From ZC4RG19 sp017577565 (GTDB lineage Bacteria; Actinomycetota; Acidimicrobiia; Acidimicrobiales; VFJN01), in assembly GCA_047459075.1 (NCBI GenBank), contig VSCH01000010.1, positions 1 to 64,000 on the forward strand: DNA of 64,000 bases, read 5' to 3'. The notes under the pieces were generated by a model. The model did no database searches. It was not told the origin of the DNA and worked only from the letters and a program-made list of their open reading frames with translations. How positions within the stretch are numbered: position 1 is the stretch's first letter; each line of letters opens with the position of its first letter. Shown piece after piece: positions 57,001 through 64,000 of the stretch. The translations under genes were made by a program, and so were the position numbers.

Positions 57001-57006
57001 ATTGTA
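57001..57006 (-). promoter_or_regulatory. -10 box (TACAAT) of the LMW phosphatase gene
   Basis: The best -10 match of the window (one mismatch from TATAAT). Counting 6 bases downstream places transcription initiation at or next to the ATC codon. The divergent thiolase gene begins 65 bases away. Confidence 0.55.
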
Positions 57007-57070
57007 GATGCACCCTCCGCGTTCCTACAGTCGCCTGACCTGCATCCCTGACCCGTCAGCTGGAGTGTCG

Positions 57071-58558
57071 ATGGCGCTCGATCCCCGTACCCCCGTCCTG
57101 GTCGGTGTCGGCCAGTGGTCCAACCGCGTCGACCGCGGCGAGCCCCCCGTCGAGCCGGCCGGGATGATGGCCGAGGCCGCCCGCCGGGCGGCCGCCGACA
57201 GCGGCGCCGCCCGCGACCTGCTGGCCCGGGCCGACGCCGTGCGGGTCGTGTCGATCTTCTCGCGCCGCTACCGCAACGCCGCCCGACTGGTCGCCGAGCA
57301 GGTCGGCGCGCAGCCGCGAGACGAGGCCGTCTCCCCCGTCGGCGGCAACGAGCCCCAGGTCCTCGTCAACCAGGCCTGCCGCGACATCGCGGCGGGCGAC
57401 GCCGACGTCGTCGTGATCTGCGGTGCCGAGGCCTGGCGCACCCGGAAGGCGGGCACGGCCGACGAGCTCGGCTGGACGACGCAGGACGAGTCGGTGCCCG
57501 AGGCCCGGCTCACCGGCCCCGAGGTCGAGCTGAACCACCCGGCCGAGCTCGCCCGCCAGATCTACCTGCCGACGCAGATCTACCCGATGTTCGAGCAGGC
57601 GCTCCGCCACCGCGCCGGTCGGTCGGTCGACGACCACCTGGTGCACGTGAGCGAGCTGTGGGCCCGGTTCTCGGAGGTGGCCGCCGGCAACCCCCACGCC
57701 TGGATCCGGGAGCCGTGGACGGCCGAGCGGATCCGCACGGCGTCCCCCGACAACCGCTGGGTCTGCTGGCCGTACACCAAGGTGATGAACGCCAACAACA
57801 TGGTCGAGCAGGCCGCGGCGCTGATCCTCTGCTCGGCCGAGCAGGCGGAGGCCGCCGGCGTGCCCCGCGACCGCTGGGTGTTCCCGGTCGCCGGCACCGA
57901 GGCCCACGACACCTACGCCGTCTCCCACCGCCCCGACCTCGCCTCCTCCGGCGCCATCCGGCTGGCCGCCCGCCGGCTGTTCGAGCTCGCCGGGCGCACC
58001 GTCGACGACGTCGCCCACGTCGACCTCTACTCGTGCTTCCCGTCGGCGGTGCAGATCGCGGCGGCGGAGATCGGCCTCGGCCTCGACCGCCGGCTCACGG
58101 TCACCGGCGGCCTGTCGTTCGCGGGCGGGCCGTGGAACAACTACGTGACCCACGCCATCGCCACGATGGCCGGCGTGCTGCGGGACGACCCCGGCGCCCT
58201 CGGCCTGGTCACCGCCAACGGCGGCTACGTCACCAAGCACGCCCTCGGCCTCTACTCGACCGAGCCGCCGGCCGGCGGGTTCCGGTGGGCCGACGTGCAG
58301 GACGAGGTCGACGCCCTGCCCACCCGGGAGGTGTGCGAGGAGCTCGACGACACCGTCGAGGCCACCGTCGAGTCCTGGGTCGTGCAGCACGCCCGGGACG
58401 GGGCGCCCGAGCGCACCCTGGCCTCGTGCCTCCTGGCCGACGGCCGCCGGGTGTGGGCCACCAGCGACGACCCGACCACCGTGGCCGAGATGCGCTCGGG
58501 CGCCGAGCAGATCGGCCGGCGGGTCAAGGTCGACCCGGCCGGCACGCTGCTGCTCTGA
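57071..58558 (+). CDS. Thiolase-superfamily acetyl-CoA acetyltransferase-like protein
   Basis: A 495-residue protein of the SCP2-thiolase-like branch. VLVNQACRDIAAGDADVVVI holds a cysteine at the usual nucleophile position, VMNANNMVEQAAALIL and DVAHVDLYSCFPSAV are conserved core motifs, and NGGYVTKHALGLYS ends the thiolase fold. The GxxxxGHP-type C-terminal Cys motif is replaced by this NGGY segment, as in related actinobacterial proteins. GGAG precedes the ATG. It faces the SCP2 gene tail to tail. Confidence 0.88.
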   Translation: MALDPRTPVLVGVGQWSNRVDRGEPPVEPAGMMAEAARRAAADSGAARDLLARADAVRVVSIFSRRYRNAARLVAEQVGAQPRDEAVSPVGGNEPQVLVNQACRDIAAGDADVVVICGAEAWRTRKAGTADELGWTTQDESVPEARLTGPEVELNHPAELARQIYLPTQIYPMFEQALRHRAGRSVDDHLVHVSELWARFSEVAAGNPHAWIREPWTAERIRTASPDNRWVCWPYTKVMNANNMVEQAAALILCSAEQAEAAGVPRDRWVFPVAGTEAHDTYAVSHRPDLASSGAIRLAARRLFELAGRTVDDVAHVDLYSCFPSAVQIAAAEIGLGLDRRLTVTGGLSFAGGPWNNYVTHAIATMAGVLRDDPGALGLVTANGGYVTKHALGLYSTEPPAGGFRWADVQDEVDALPTREVCEELDDTVEATVESWVVQHARDGAPERTLASCLLADGRRVWATSDDPTTVAEMRSGAEQIGRRVKVDPAGTLLL

Positions 58559-58564
58559 GCCCGC

Positions 58565-58954
58565 TCAGGCGGTCAGCTCGCGCAGCTTCTGCTGGAAGGC
58601 CTGCTGCTCGGGCGTCGGCGCGCCGCCGGCGGCCTGCATCGACATGAGCTTGGTCATGTCGCCCTCGACCTTGATCTGGCCGGCCATGAAGGCCTGCATG
58701 GCCGCCTGCTGGTTGCCGTCGATGAACATCGCCTTGGCGACGTCGTAGGGCACGGTCACCTTGGTGGGCGCGTCGTCGACGTGACCCCGCTCGAACTGGC
58801 CGCCGGCGAGGTGCACCTCGGTGTCGCCGTCGGGGCCGCCCGACACCGTGATGTTGAGGCGCAGGTCCTTCATCGCCGGCGACGGCTCCGGCGCCTCGTC
58901 GCGCAGGGCCTCCACGGCGGCGAACCACTCGTCGGACAGGAAGGTGTGGGCCAT
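58565..58954 (-). CDS. SCP2 sterol-carrier-domain protein
   Basis: The 129-residue protein has the SCP2 fold: FLSDEWFAAVEALRDE at the start, the central strands around TEVHLAGG and the tail GQIKVEGDMTKLMSMQAAG that closes the lipid tunnel. It binds fatty acyl or sterol-like lipids. AGAGGAA precedes the ATG. The adjacent thiolase suggests a lipid-CoA role. Confidence 0.9.
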   Translation of the reverse strand: MAHTFLSDEWFAAVEALRDEAPEPSPAMKDLRLNITVSGGPDGDTEVHLAGGQFERGHVDDAPTKVTVPYDVAKAMFIDGNQQAAMQAFMAGQIKVEGDMTKLMSMQAAGGAPTPEQQAFQQKLRELTA

Positions 58955-59083
58955 GGTCGTCTGTTCCTCTCTCGCGTCGCACCCGGCCCCTCTCGGCCGG
59001 CTCCGGTGAGGGGGGATGCTGGCACACCGGCGGCCGGTCCGCTCGCGTGCTGGCAACGGGCGTTGCCCGAACGCCGCGCTCCG

Positions 59084-59758
59084 TCAGGCGGACGTCACGG
59101 TGCCGGGCGCGTGCTTGGCCAGCACCGCCTCGGCGGCCTCCTCGCTGGCGGCGACGGCCCGCACGACGTAGCTGGCCGCGCCGTGGGCCACGTCCTCGAT
59201 GTCGAGCTCGTGGCGGCCGTCCGACGTGCGGCTCTCGGCGTAGAGCATGACGTAGGAGTAGACGACCCCGGCGTTCACGTGGGCGAAGGTCGCCGGGTCG
59301 CCGGGGCGGACGACGCCGCGGCGCTGGCCCTCGGCGAGCAGCGCCGTGGCCTCGTCGGCCTGGACGCGCTGCGTGCGGGCCCGGGTCTCGCGCCGCCGCC
59401 GGTCGCCCCGGGCCTGGTCGGAGATGATGCCGTAGAGCCGGTAGTTGCCGGCGATGAACCGCACCGAGGCGGCGGTGCCCACGTAGAGCCGCTCGAGCGG
59501 GTCGTCGATGCCGGCGATGGCCCGCCCCTGCGCCCGCCGGAGCCGGTGGCTCATGTCGACGACGATCTCGTCGAAGAGCTTCTCCTTGTTCTCGAAGTAC
59601 CAGTAGACGAGGCCCTTGGCCACACCGGCGGCCGCGGCGATGTCGACCATGCGGGTGTCCTCGTAGCCCCGCTCGGCGAACAGCTGCTCGGCGTGGTGCA
59701 GCAGCTCGGCCTTGCGGTCCCGGCCGTGGCGGGTCAGGCTCCGCTTCTCGGTCGACAT
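59084..59758 (-). CDS. TetR-family transcriptional regulator
   Basis: The 224-residue repressor has the HTH at residues 12-55 (AEQLFAERGYEDTRMVDIAAAAGVA with KGLVYWYFENKEKLF) and an effector domain with a long second helical part. The ATG at 59758 is preferred over the GTG three codons upstream because TACGGT (59766-59771) lies 7 bases before it. Neighbouring thiolase and SCP2 genes are candidate targets, but no operator was recognised. Confidence 0.92.
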   Translation of the reverse strand: MSTEKRSLTRHGRDRKAELLHHAEQLFAERGYEDTRMVDIAAAAGVAKGLVYWYFENKEKLFDEIVVDMSHRLRRAQGRAIAGIDDPLERLYVGTAASVRFIAGNYRLYGIISDQARGDRRRRETRARTQRVQADEATALLAEGQRRGVVRPGDPATFAHVNAGVVYSYVMLYAESRTSDGRHELDIEDVAHGAASYVVRAVAASEEAAEAVLAKHAPGTVTSA

Positions 59759-59834
59759 CCTCGTCACCGTACCCGTGGCCCGCGGCGGCGTGCGTCATCG
59801 CCACCCCGCGGGGCCCCGCCGCGACCCCCGGTGG

Positions 59835-61268
59835 TCACGCGCCGGTGGACGGGGGCGTCGACGGCGGCGTGCTGGTGGTCGTGGGCGGGTCGCCCTCGGT
59901 GGTCGTGGGCGTGCCGTCCCCGTCGGTCGTCGGCGTCGTGTCCTCGTCGGTCGTCGTCGTGGTCGGCTCCTCGGTCGTCGTCGTCCGGGGCGGAGCCGTG
60001 GTCGTCGGCCGGGACCGCGACCGCTCGCGCTCCTCCCGGGTCGTCGTCGGCCGCTCCGGCTCGGTCGTCGCCGGCCGGCGGGGCGAGAGGTCCTCGTCGT
60101 CGACCGTCGTCGTCGTGCTGCCGTCGAGCAGGGTCGTGGTCGTCACCCGGTCGCGCCGCTCGACGTCGGCCTCCGGCGAGCGCTCGCCGCCGTCACCGGG
60201 CAGCAGGAGGGCCGCGCCCAGCACGAGCAGCACGACGACCGCGAGGGCGGCGGCCAGGCCCAGCCGCCGCGCCCCGGGCGGCAGCCGGTCGAACCGGGCG
60301 GCCACCGCCGGGCGCGCCTCCCGGCGGAGCACGACCGTCTCGTCGCCGCCCGCCGGCGCGGCCGGGGCCGCGGCCGCCGCCGCGGCCACCGCCCCGGTGT
60401 CGGCCGGCGCACCCGCCACGGCCTGCAGGGCCGCCCGCACGCGGGCGGCGTCCGGCCGGGCGTCGGGGTCCTTGGTCAGCAGCGCGCCGATGATCTCGCT
60501 CAGCCGGCCCGGGTGCTGCTGCGGGCGGGGCGGCTCGTGCACCACCGCGGTGGCGGTGGCGATCGCCGAGCCGGCGTCGAACGGGGGCTCGCCCTCGACG
60601 GCGAAGTAGAGCAGGGCGCCGAGGCCCCACATGTCCGACGCGGGGCCCACCGGCTTCCCGCTCGCCTGCTCGGGCGACATGTACGACGGCGAGCCGATGA
60701 CCGCGCCGGGGGCGGTCTGGGTCGTCTCGTCCCGCAGCGCGGCGACGCCGAAGTCGGCCAGCTTGACGAGGGGCTCGGGCCGGATGTCCGGCGGCACCTC
60801 GTCGGCCCCGGTGGGGTCGAGCTCGACCAGCACGTTCGAGGGCTTGACGTCGCGGTGGACGATGCCCTGGGCGTGCGCGGCCACCAGGGCGTCGAGGACG
60901 CCGAGGCCGATCGCGGCGGCGAGCGGCTCGTCCAGCGGGCCCCGCTCCGCGACGATGGCCGCGAGGCTGGGCGCCCGGACGAGCTCCATGATCAGCCACA
61001 GCGCCGCGTCCTGCTCGATGACGTCGTAGACCGCGACGACGTTCGGCGAGGTGATGCGGGCCGTGGCCCGGGCCTCGCGGCGGGCCCGCGCCAGGTTCTG
61101 CTCCGAGTCGGGGGCGTCGGCGACCGGGCCCACCTCGACCTTCTTGATCGCGACCTCGCGCCCGAGGCGGTGGTCGCGGGCCCTGTAGACGACCGACCGG
61201 CCCCGGCCCAGCTCGGCCAGGAGCTCGTAGCGGTCGATGAGAACGTCACCGATCCCCGCAGCTGCCAT
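59835..61268 (-). CDS. Serine/threonine protein kinase with Thr-rich extracellular tail
   Basis: The 477-residue kinase has the catalytic domain at 10-280 (AIKK lysine, GIVHRDVKPSNVLVEL, KLADFGVAAL, GSPSYMSPEQ), a disordered linker, a single membrane helix near 335-355 (LGLAAALAVVVLLVLGAALLL) and an outer tail of about 115 residues made of TTTT, PTTT and acidic-basic stretches. There are no PASTA repeats, so it is not PknB-like. The tail may be O-mannosylated. GGGGGG precedes the ATG. Confidence 0.93.
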   Translation of the reverse strand: MAAAGIGDVLIDRYELLAELGRGRSVVYRARDHRLGREVAIKKVEVGPVADAPDSEQNLARARREARATARITSPNVVAVYDVIEQDAALWLIMELVRAPSLAAIVAERGPLDEPLAAAIGLGVLDALVAAHAQGIVHRDVKPSNVLVELDPTGADEVPPDIRPEPLVKLADFGVAALRDETTQTAPGAVIGSPSYMSPEQASGKPVGPASDMWGLGALLYFAVEGEPPFDAGSAIATATAVVHEPPRPQQHPGRLSEIIGALLTKDPDARPDAARVRAALQAVAGAPADTGAVAAAAAAAPAAPAGGDETVVLRREARPAVAARFDRLPPGARRLGLAAALAVVVLLVLGAALLLPGDGGERSPEADVERRDRVTTTTLLDGSTTTTVDDEDLSPRRPATTEPERPTTTREERERSRSRPTTTAPPRTTTTEEPTTTTTDEDTTPTTDGDGTPTTTEGDPPTTTSTPPSTPPSTGA

Positions 61269-61290
61269 CGACCCCCCAGGATGCCGCCGC

Positions 61291-62625
61291 TCAGCCGGCC
61301 GCGGGCGCGACGCCGTGGCCGTCGGTGGCGCCCCCGTCCGGCGCGGCGGCGGTGCCGGGGCGCCCGGCCGGCGGCCGGATGCGGACCTCGGTGATGGCCC
61401 GGCCGTCGACGGCGAGCACCTCGATCGTGCGGCCGGCGACGGTGACCCGGTCGCCCGGGGCCTCGGGCACCCGGCCCAGCTGGTCGAGCACCAGGCCGGC
61501 CACGGTGGCGTATGGCCCCTCGGGCATGCCCTGGACGCCGACGTCGACGAGGTCGTGGACCGGGAACCGGCCGGGGAGGACGAGCGAGCCGTCGGGCTCG
61601 CGGCGGACGCCGACGACGTCGCGGTCGCTCTCGTCGTAGATCTCCCCGACGACCTCCTCGAGGAGGTCCTCGATCGTGACGATGCCGGCGGCGGCGCCGT
61701 GCTCGTCGACGACGAGCGCGAGCTGCTGGCGCTTGACCTGCATCTCGTGCAGCACGTCGAGCGCCTCGGCCGTCTCGGGGAAGGCGAGCACCTCGCCCGC
61801 CAGCTCGGCGACGGGGCGGTCGCCCTGGTCGAGCAGGTCGCGCAGGTGGACGACCCCGACGACGTCGTCGAGGTTGCCGTCGTGGGCCACCGGCGCCCGC
61901 GAGTGCCCGCTCGCGACCAGCTCCCGCAGGCCCCGCGAGGCCGGCCAGTCGCTGTGGAGCACGAACACGTCGGGGCGGGGGCGCAGGACCTCGTCCAGCG
62001 TGCGCTCGGAGATCTCGAACGCGCCGTCGAGGATCAGCCGCTGCATGGGCGTGAAGGTCGACTGCCGGCCGACCATCTCGCGCAGCTCGGCCTCGGTGAT
62101 CGCCTCCCGCTGGACGTGCGGGTCGCCGCCCATCAGCCGCACGGCGACGTCGGTCGACCGGGACAGCAGCCAGACCACCGGCCGGGTGACCGTCGACAGC
62201 AGCCACAGCGGTCGGGCGGCCACGAGCGCCCAGCCCTCGGCCCGCTGCATGGCGATGCGCTTGGGCGCCAGCTCGCCGAACACGAGCGTGACGTACGACA
62301 GCAGCAGCGTCACGACGACGACCGACCCCGGCCGGGCGACGTCGCCCAGGAACGACAGCGGCTCCTCCAGCGGCTCGGCGAGCGACACGGCGGCCGCCGC
62401 CGAGGCCAGGAAGCCGGCCAGCGTGATGCCGATCTGGATGGTGGCCAGGAAGTTGTTCGGGTCGCGTGCCAGCCGCACGACCAGCGCACCCGTGGCCGAG
62501 CGCTGCTCGAGCTGCCGCAGCTGCCCTTCCCGCAGCGACACGAGTGCCATCTCGGTGCCCGCGAACGCGGCGTTGAGCAGCACGAGCACGGCCACCAGCA
62601 CCAGCTGGGGCCAGGGGCCGCTCAC
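61291..62625 (-). CDS. CorC/HlyC-type protein with CNNM and CBS domains
   Basis: The 444-residue protein has an N-terminal DUF21/CNNM membrane domain (LVLLNAAFAGTEMALVSL, then helices to about 150), two CBS domains (RPRPDVFVLHSD and QLALVVDEHGAAAGIVTIED) and a C-terminal CorC/HlyC domain (GRFPVHDLVDVGV). Such proteins act in Mg2+/Co2+ efflux or membrane ion homeostasis. The GTG at 62625 has GGGAG upstream; the longer frame is excluded by composition. Confidence 0.92.
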   Translation of the reverse strand: MSGPWPQLVLVAVLVLLNAAFAGTEMALVSLREGQLRQLEQRSATGALVVRLARDPNNFLATIQIGITLAGFLASAAAAVSLAEPLEEPLSFLGDVARPGSVVVVTLLLSYVTLVFGELAPKRIAMQRAEGWALVAARPLWLLSTVTRPVVWLLSRSTDVAVRLMGGDPHVQREAITEAELREMVGRQSTFTPMQRLILDGAFEISERTLDEVLRPRPDVFVLHSDWPASRGLRELVASGHSRAPVAHDGNLDDVVGVVHLRDLLDQGDRPVAELAGEVLAFPETAEALDVLHEMQVKRQQLALVVDEHGAAAGIVTIEDLLEEVVGEIYDESDRDVVGVRREPDGSLVLPGRFPVHDLVDVGVQGMPEGPYATVAGLVLDQLGRVPEAPGDRVTVAGRTIEVLAVDGRAITEVRIRPPAGRPGTAAAPDGGATDGHGVAPAAG

Positions 62626-62714
62626 GGCCTGCTCCCGATGTCGGATGGGGGGTGCGAGGAACGTCTCACGGTGGGGTGGCCATGGTAACGAGCCCGGGCC
62701 CGGGCGAGCGCCAC

Positions 62715-63485
62715 CTACGCGCCCTGGCGCAGGGCGGCGCGCACCTGGACCGGGTCGTCCAGGTCGACCGTGTCCGGATCGATGCCCATCCCCGCGAGGT
62801 GGTCGCGCAGCAGCTCGTGGTGGGACCGCACGACCGCGCCGGGCGGCGGCCGGAACTCGGCGACGTCGACGGGCGCGTCGACCACCAGGTCGGTCAGCGC
62901 CAGCCACGAGCACACCCGGCCGTCCGCGTAGCCCTCGTGCCGGAGCAGGATCCCGGTCGCCCGGTCGAACCACAGCCGGTGCTCGACGCCCGCGAGGTCG
63001 CGGTGCAGCAGGGCCTGCGGTCCGCCGCGCGCCGCGGCCGGGTCGGCCGGCCGGGCGTCGACGACCCAGCAGGGCCGCCCCTCGACCTCGTCCTCGCCGG
63101 GCTCCCCGAGGAGCAGGCCCTCGAGGAGGGCGGCCGGGTGGATGCACGTGCCGACGACGCCACCGTCGTGGATGGAGGCCCGGGTCGGCGGCCGCTCGGT
63201 CACCAGCGTGCTCGTGCCCACCCAGCTGCGCTCGCCGTCGCTGACGGCCAGGTGGCCGCGGCCGACGACCCGCCACCGGTCGGGCGGCGCCACGACGACG
63301 TACCAGGACGCCAGCACCTCGGGGCCGTCGTCGCCGGGCGGGCTGCCCGGGGCGAGCGGCGGCCGCCGGGCGTGCGCGGCGGCGACGAGGTCGCGCTGGA
63401 CCCACGTCGTCAGGGCTCCCCGGAGGGTGCGCAGGCCCCCGGGGGCGGCGGTCACGAGGGCGCGGAGCCCTGCCGCTGTTCCCAT
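62715..63485 (-). CDS. LolA-like lipoprotein-carrier-fold protein
   Basis: The 256-residue protein has alternating strands (VLASWYVVVAPPDRWRVVG, HRLWFDRATGILLRHEGY, FRPPPGAVV) that resemble the LolA/LppX convex-sheet fold used for lipid transport or sigma-factor control. No signal peptide is clear. TACTGT (63495-63500) lies 9 bases before the ATG. The assignment is tentative. Confidence 0.6.
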   Translation of the reverse strand: MGTAAGLRALVTAAPGGLRTLRGALTTWVQRDLVAAAHARRPPLAPGSPPGDDGPEVLASWYVVVAPPDRWRVVGRGHLAVSDGERSWVGTSTLVTERPPTRASIHDGGVVGTCIHPAALLEGLLLGEPGEDEVEGRPCWVVDARPADPAAARGGPQALLHRDLAGVEHRLWFDRATGILLRHEGYADGRVCSWLALTDLVVDAPVDVAEFRPPPGAVVRSHHELLRDHLAGMGIDPDTVDLDDPVQVRAALRQGA

Positions 63486-63553
63486 GCGGACGTGACAGTA
63501 GACACACCGACGGGCGCCTGCCGCCGATGTCACCCAGCGTGCCGACTGCACCG

Positions 63554-64000
63554 CTAGACGCGGTCGGCCGCCGCCGCCCGCACGTCGTCGAGCGAGAGCG
63601 GGCCCTCGCGCCGCACCCGCCACGGCACCGCCGTGGCGTCGACGACCGTCGAGGGGGGTGCCGAGCACCGGCCGCCGTCGACGACGAGGTCGACGGGCCC
63701 GAGGGCCCCGGCCGCCTCCTCCGCCGTCGCCGGGGTCGGCGCCCCGTGCGGGTTGGCGCTCGTCGTGGCCAGCGGGCCGACCGCGGCGGCCACCGCCCGC
63801 ACGAAGGCGTGGTCGGGGCAGCGCACGCCGATGGTGTCCTCGGGCGCGCCGAGCGCGTAGCCCAGGCCCGGCCGCCGGGGCAGGACCAGGGTGAGCGGGC
63901 CCGGCCACAGCCGCCCGGCGATGCGGCGGACCTCGTCGGTGACGGCCGCCGGCGCCGCCAGGGCGAGGGCGTCGCCGGGCGTCGCGCACAGCACGGCGAT
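63554..64000 (-). CDS. TsaC/Sua5-family threonylcarbamoyl-AMP synthase, 5' end outside window
   Basis: Only the C-terminal 148 residues are in the window. RLWPGPLTLVLPRR, IGVRCPDHAFVRAVAAAVGPLATTSANPHG and the final VVDATAVPWRVRREG are typical TsaC/YrdC motifs. The enzyme makes threonylcarbamoyl-AMP for the t6A37 tRNA modification. The frame continues past base 64000. No Sua5-type C-terminal domain is attached. Confidence 0.92.
   Translation of the reverse strand: MAVLCATPGDALALAAPAAVTDEVRRIAGRLWPGPLTLVLPRRPGLGYALGAPEDTIGVRCPDHAFVRAVAAAVGPLATTSANPHGAPTPATAEEAAGALGPVDLVVDGGRCSAPPSTVVDATAVPWRVRREGPLSLDDVRAAAADRV

Noticed and set aside
59835..60180. Short tandem repeats coding for TTTT in the kinase tail
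   Set aside because: The repetition is explained by a Thr-rich disordered protein tail; the DNA units are irregular and do not form a true satellite.

Overview
The window is very GC-rich (clearly above 70% by eye), with GTG starts about as common as ATG, small intergenic gaps and many 4-base stop/start overlaps. Gene content points to an uncultured-type actinobacterium, most plausibly of the Acidimicrobiia: the 33-residue actinobacterial ribosomal protein bS22, a complete GlgE (trehalose to maltose-1-phosphate to alpha-glucan) pathway, class II fructose bisphosphatase, a Thr-rich-tailed Ser/Thr kinase and an ATP synthase operon. The lineage is an inference; no rRNA is present. Nothing looks like a prophage, insertion sequence, CRISPR array or large recent island; this is ordinary chromosome with some lineage-specific genes.

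Layout. 1-7.1 kb: a damaged DHA2-type MFS exporter, a GMC oxidoreductase, a Cys-type sulfatase, a membrane protein of unknown function and a formylglycine-generating enzyme (FGE), which is the enzyme that activates such sulfatases. 7.1-13.1 kb: a 71-residue membrane protein, a mini-DivIVA protein, tRNA-Gln, bS22, a CcdA-like membrane protein, then ispE/small membrane protein/rsmA and tatD/metG on the minus strand. 13.3-19.5 kb: a large acyltransferase-SGNH membrane protein, an SRPBCC protein, a ThiS/Mut7-C RNase, a rhomboid protease and an MFS transporter. 19.5-34 kb: the alpha-glucan cluster glgB-mak, treS, glgE and glgP, interrupted by an SRPBCC protein, a GAF histidine kinase and a second Cys-type sulfatase, which would use the same FGE. 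34-47 kb: a frameshifted DUF4328 gene, enoyl-CoA hydratase, MeaB GTPase, NifU-like protein, a multi-pass membrane protein with a tiny partner, an MFS protein with a soluble N-terminal domain, an L,D-transpeptidase-fold lipoprotein without its catalytic cysteine, a J-domain protein, glpX, an SDR, an RNA-ligase-like phosphoesterase and a GT-C-like membrane protein. 47-54.6 kb: the ATP synthase operon (two AtpI/AtpZ-like genes, then a, c, b, delta, alpha, gamma, beta, epsilon). 54.6-64 kb: WecA-like transferase, rpiB, a low-molecular-weight phosphatase, thiolase, SCP2 protein, TetR regulator, Ser/Thr kinase, CorC-like CBS protein, a LolA-like protein and the 3' part of a TsaC/Sua5 gene.

The most striking non-gene pattern is regulatory. 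About twenty genes have a TANNNT hexamer 6-10 bases (mostly 6-8) before the start codon and no Shine-Dalgarno sequence, the geometry of leaderless transcripts. This pattern supports several start choices, including a probable ATC start for the low-molecular-weight phosphatase. Two other genes, ispE and the acyltransferase, appear to start at CTG behind a Shine-Dalgarno sequence. I did not find a coherent multi-gene system that is wholly new. The best leads are the leaderless and non-AUG start pattern, the sulfatase/FGE module with its shared GGGATGAA intergenic motif, and several degenerate or minimal proteins.
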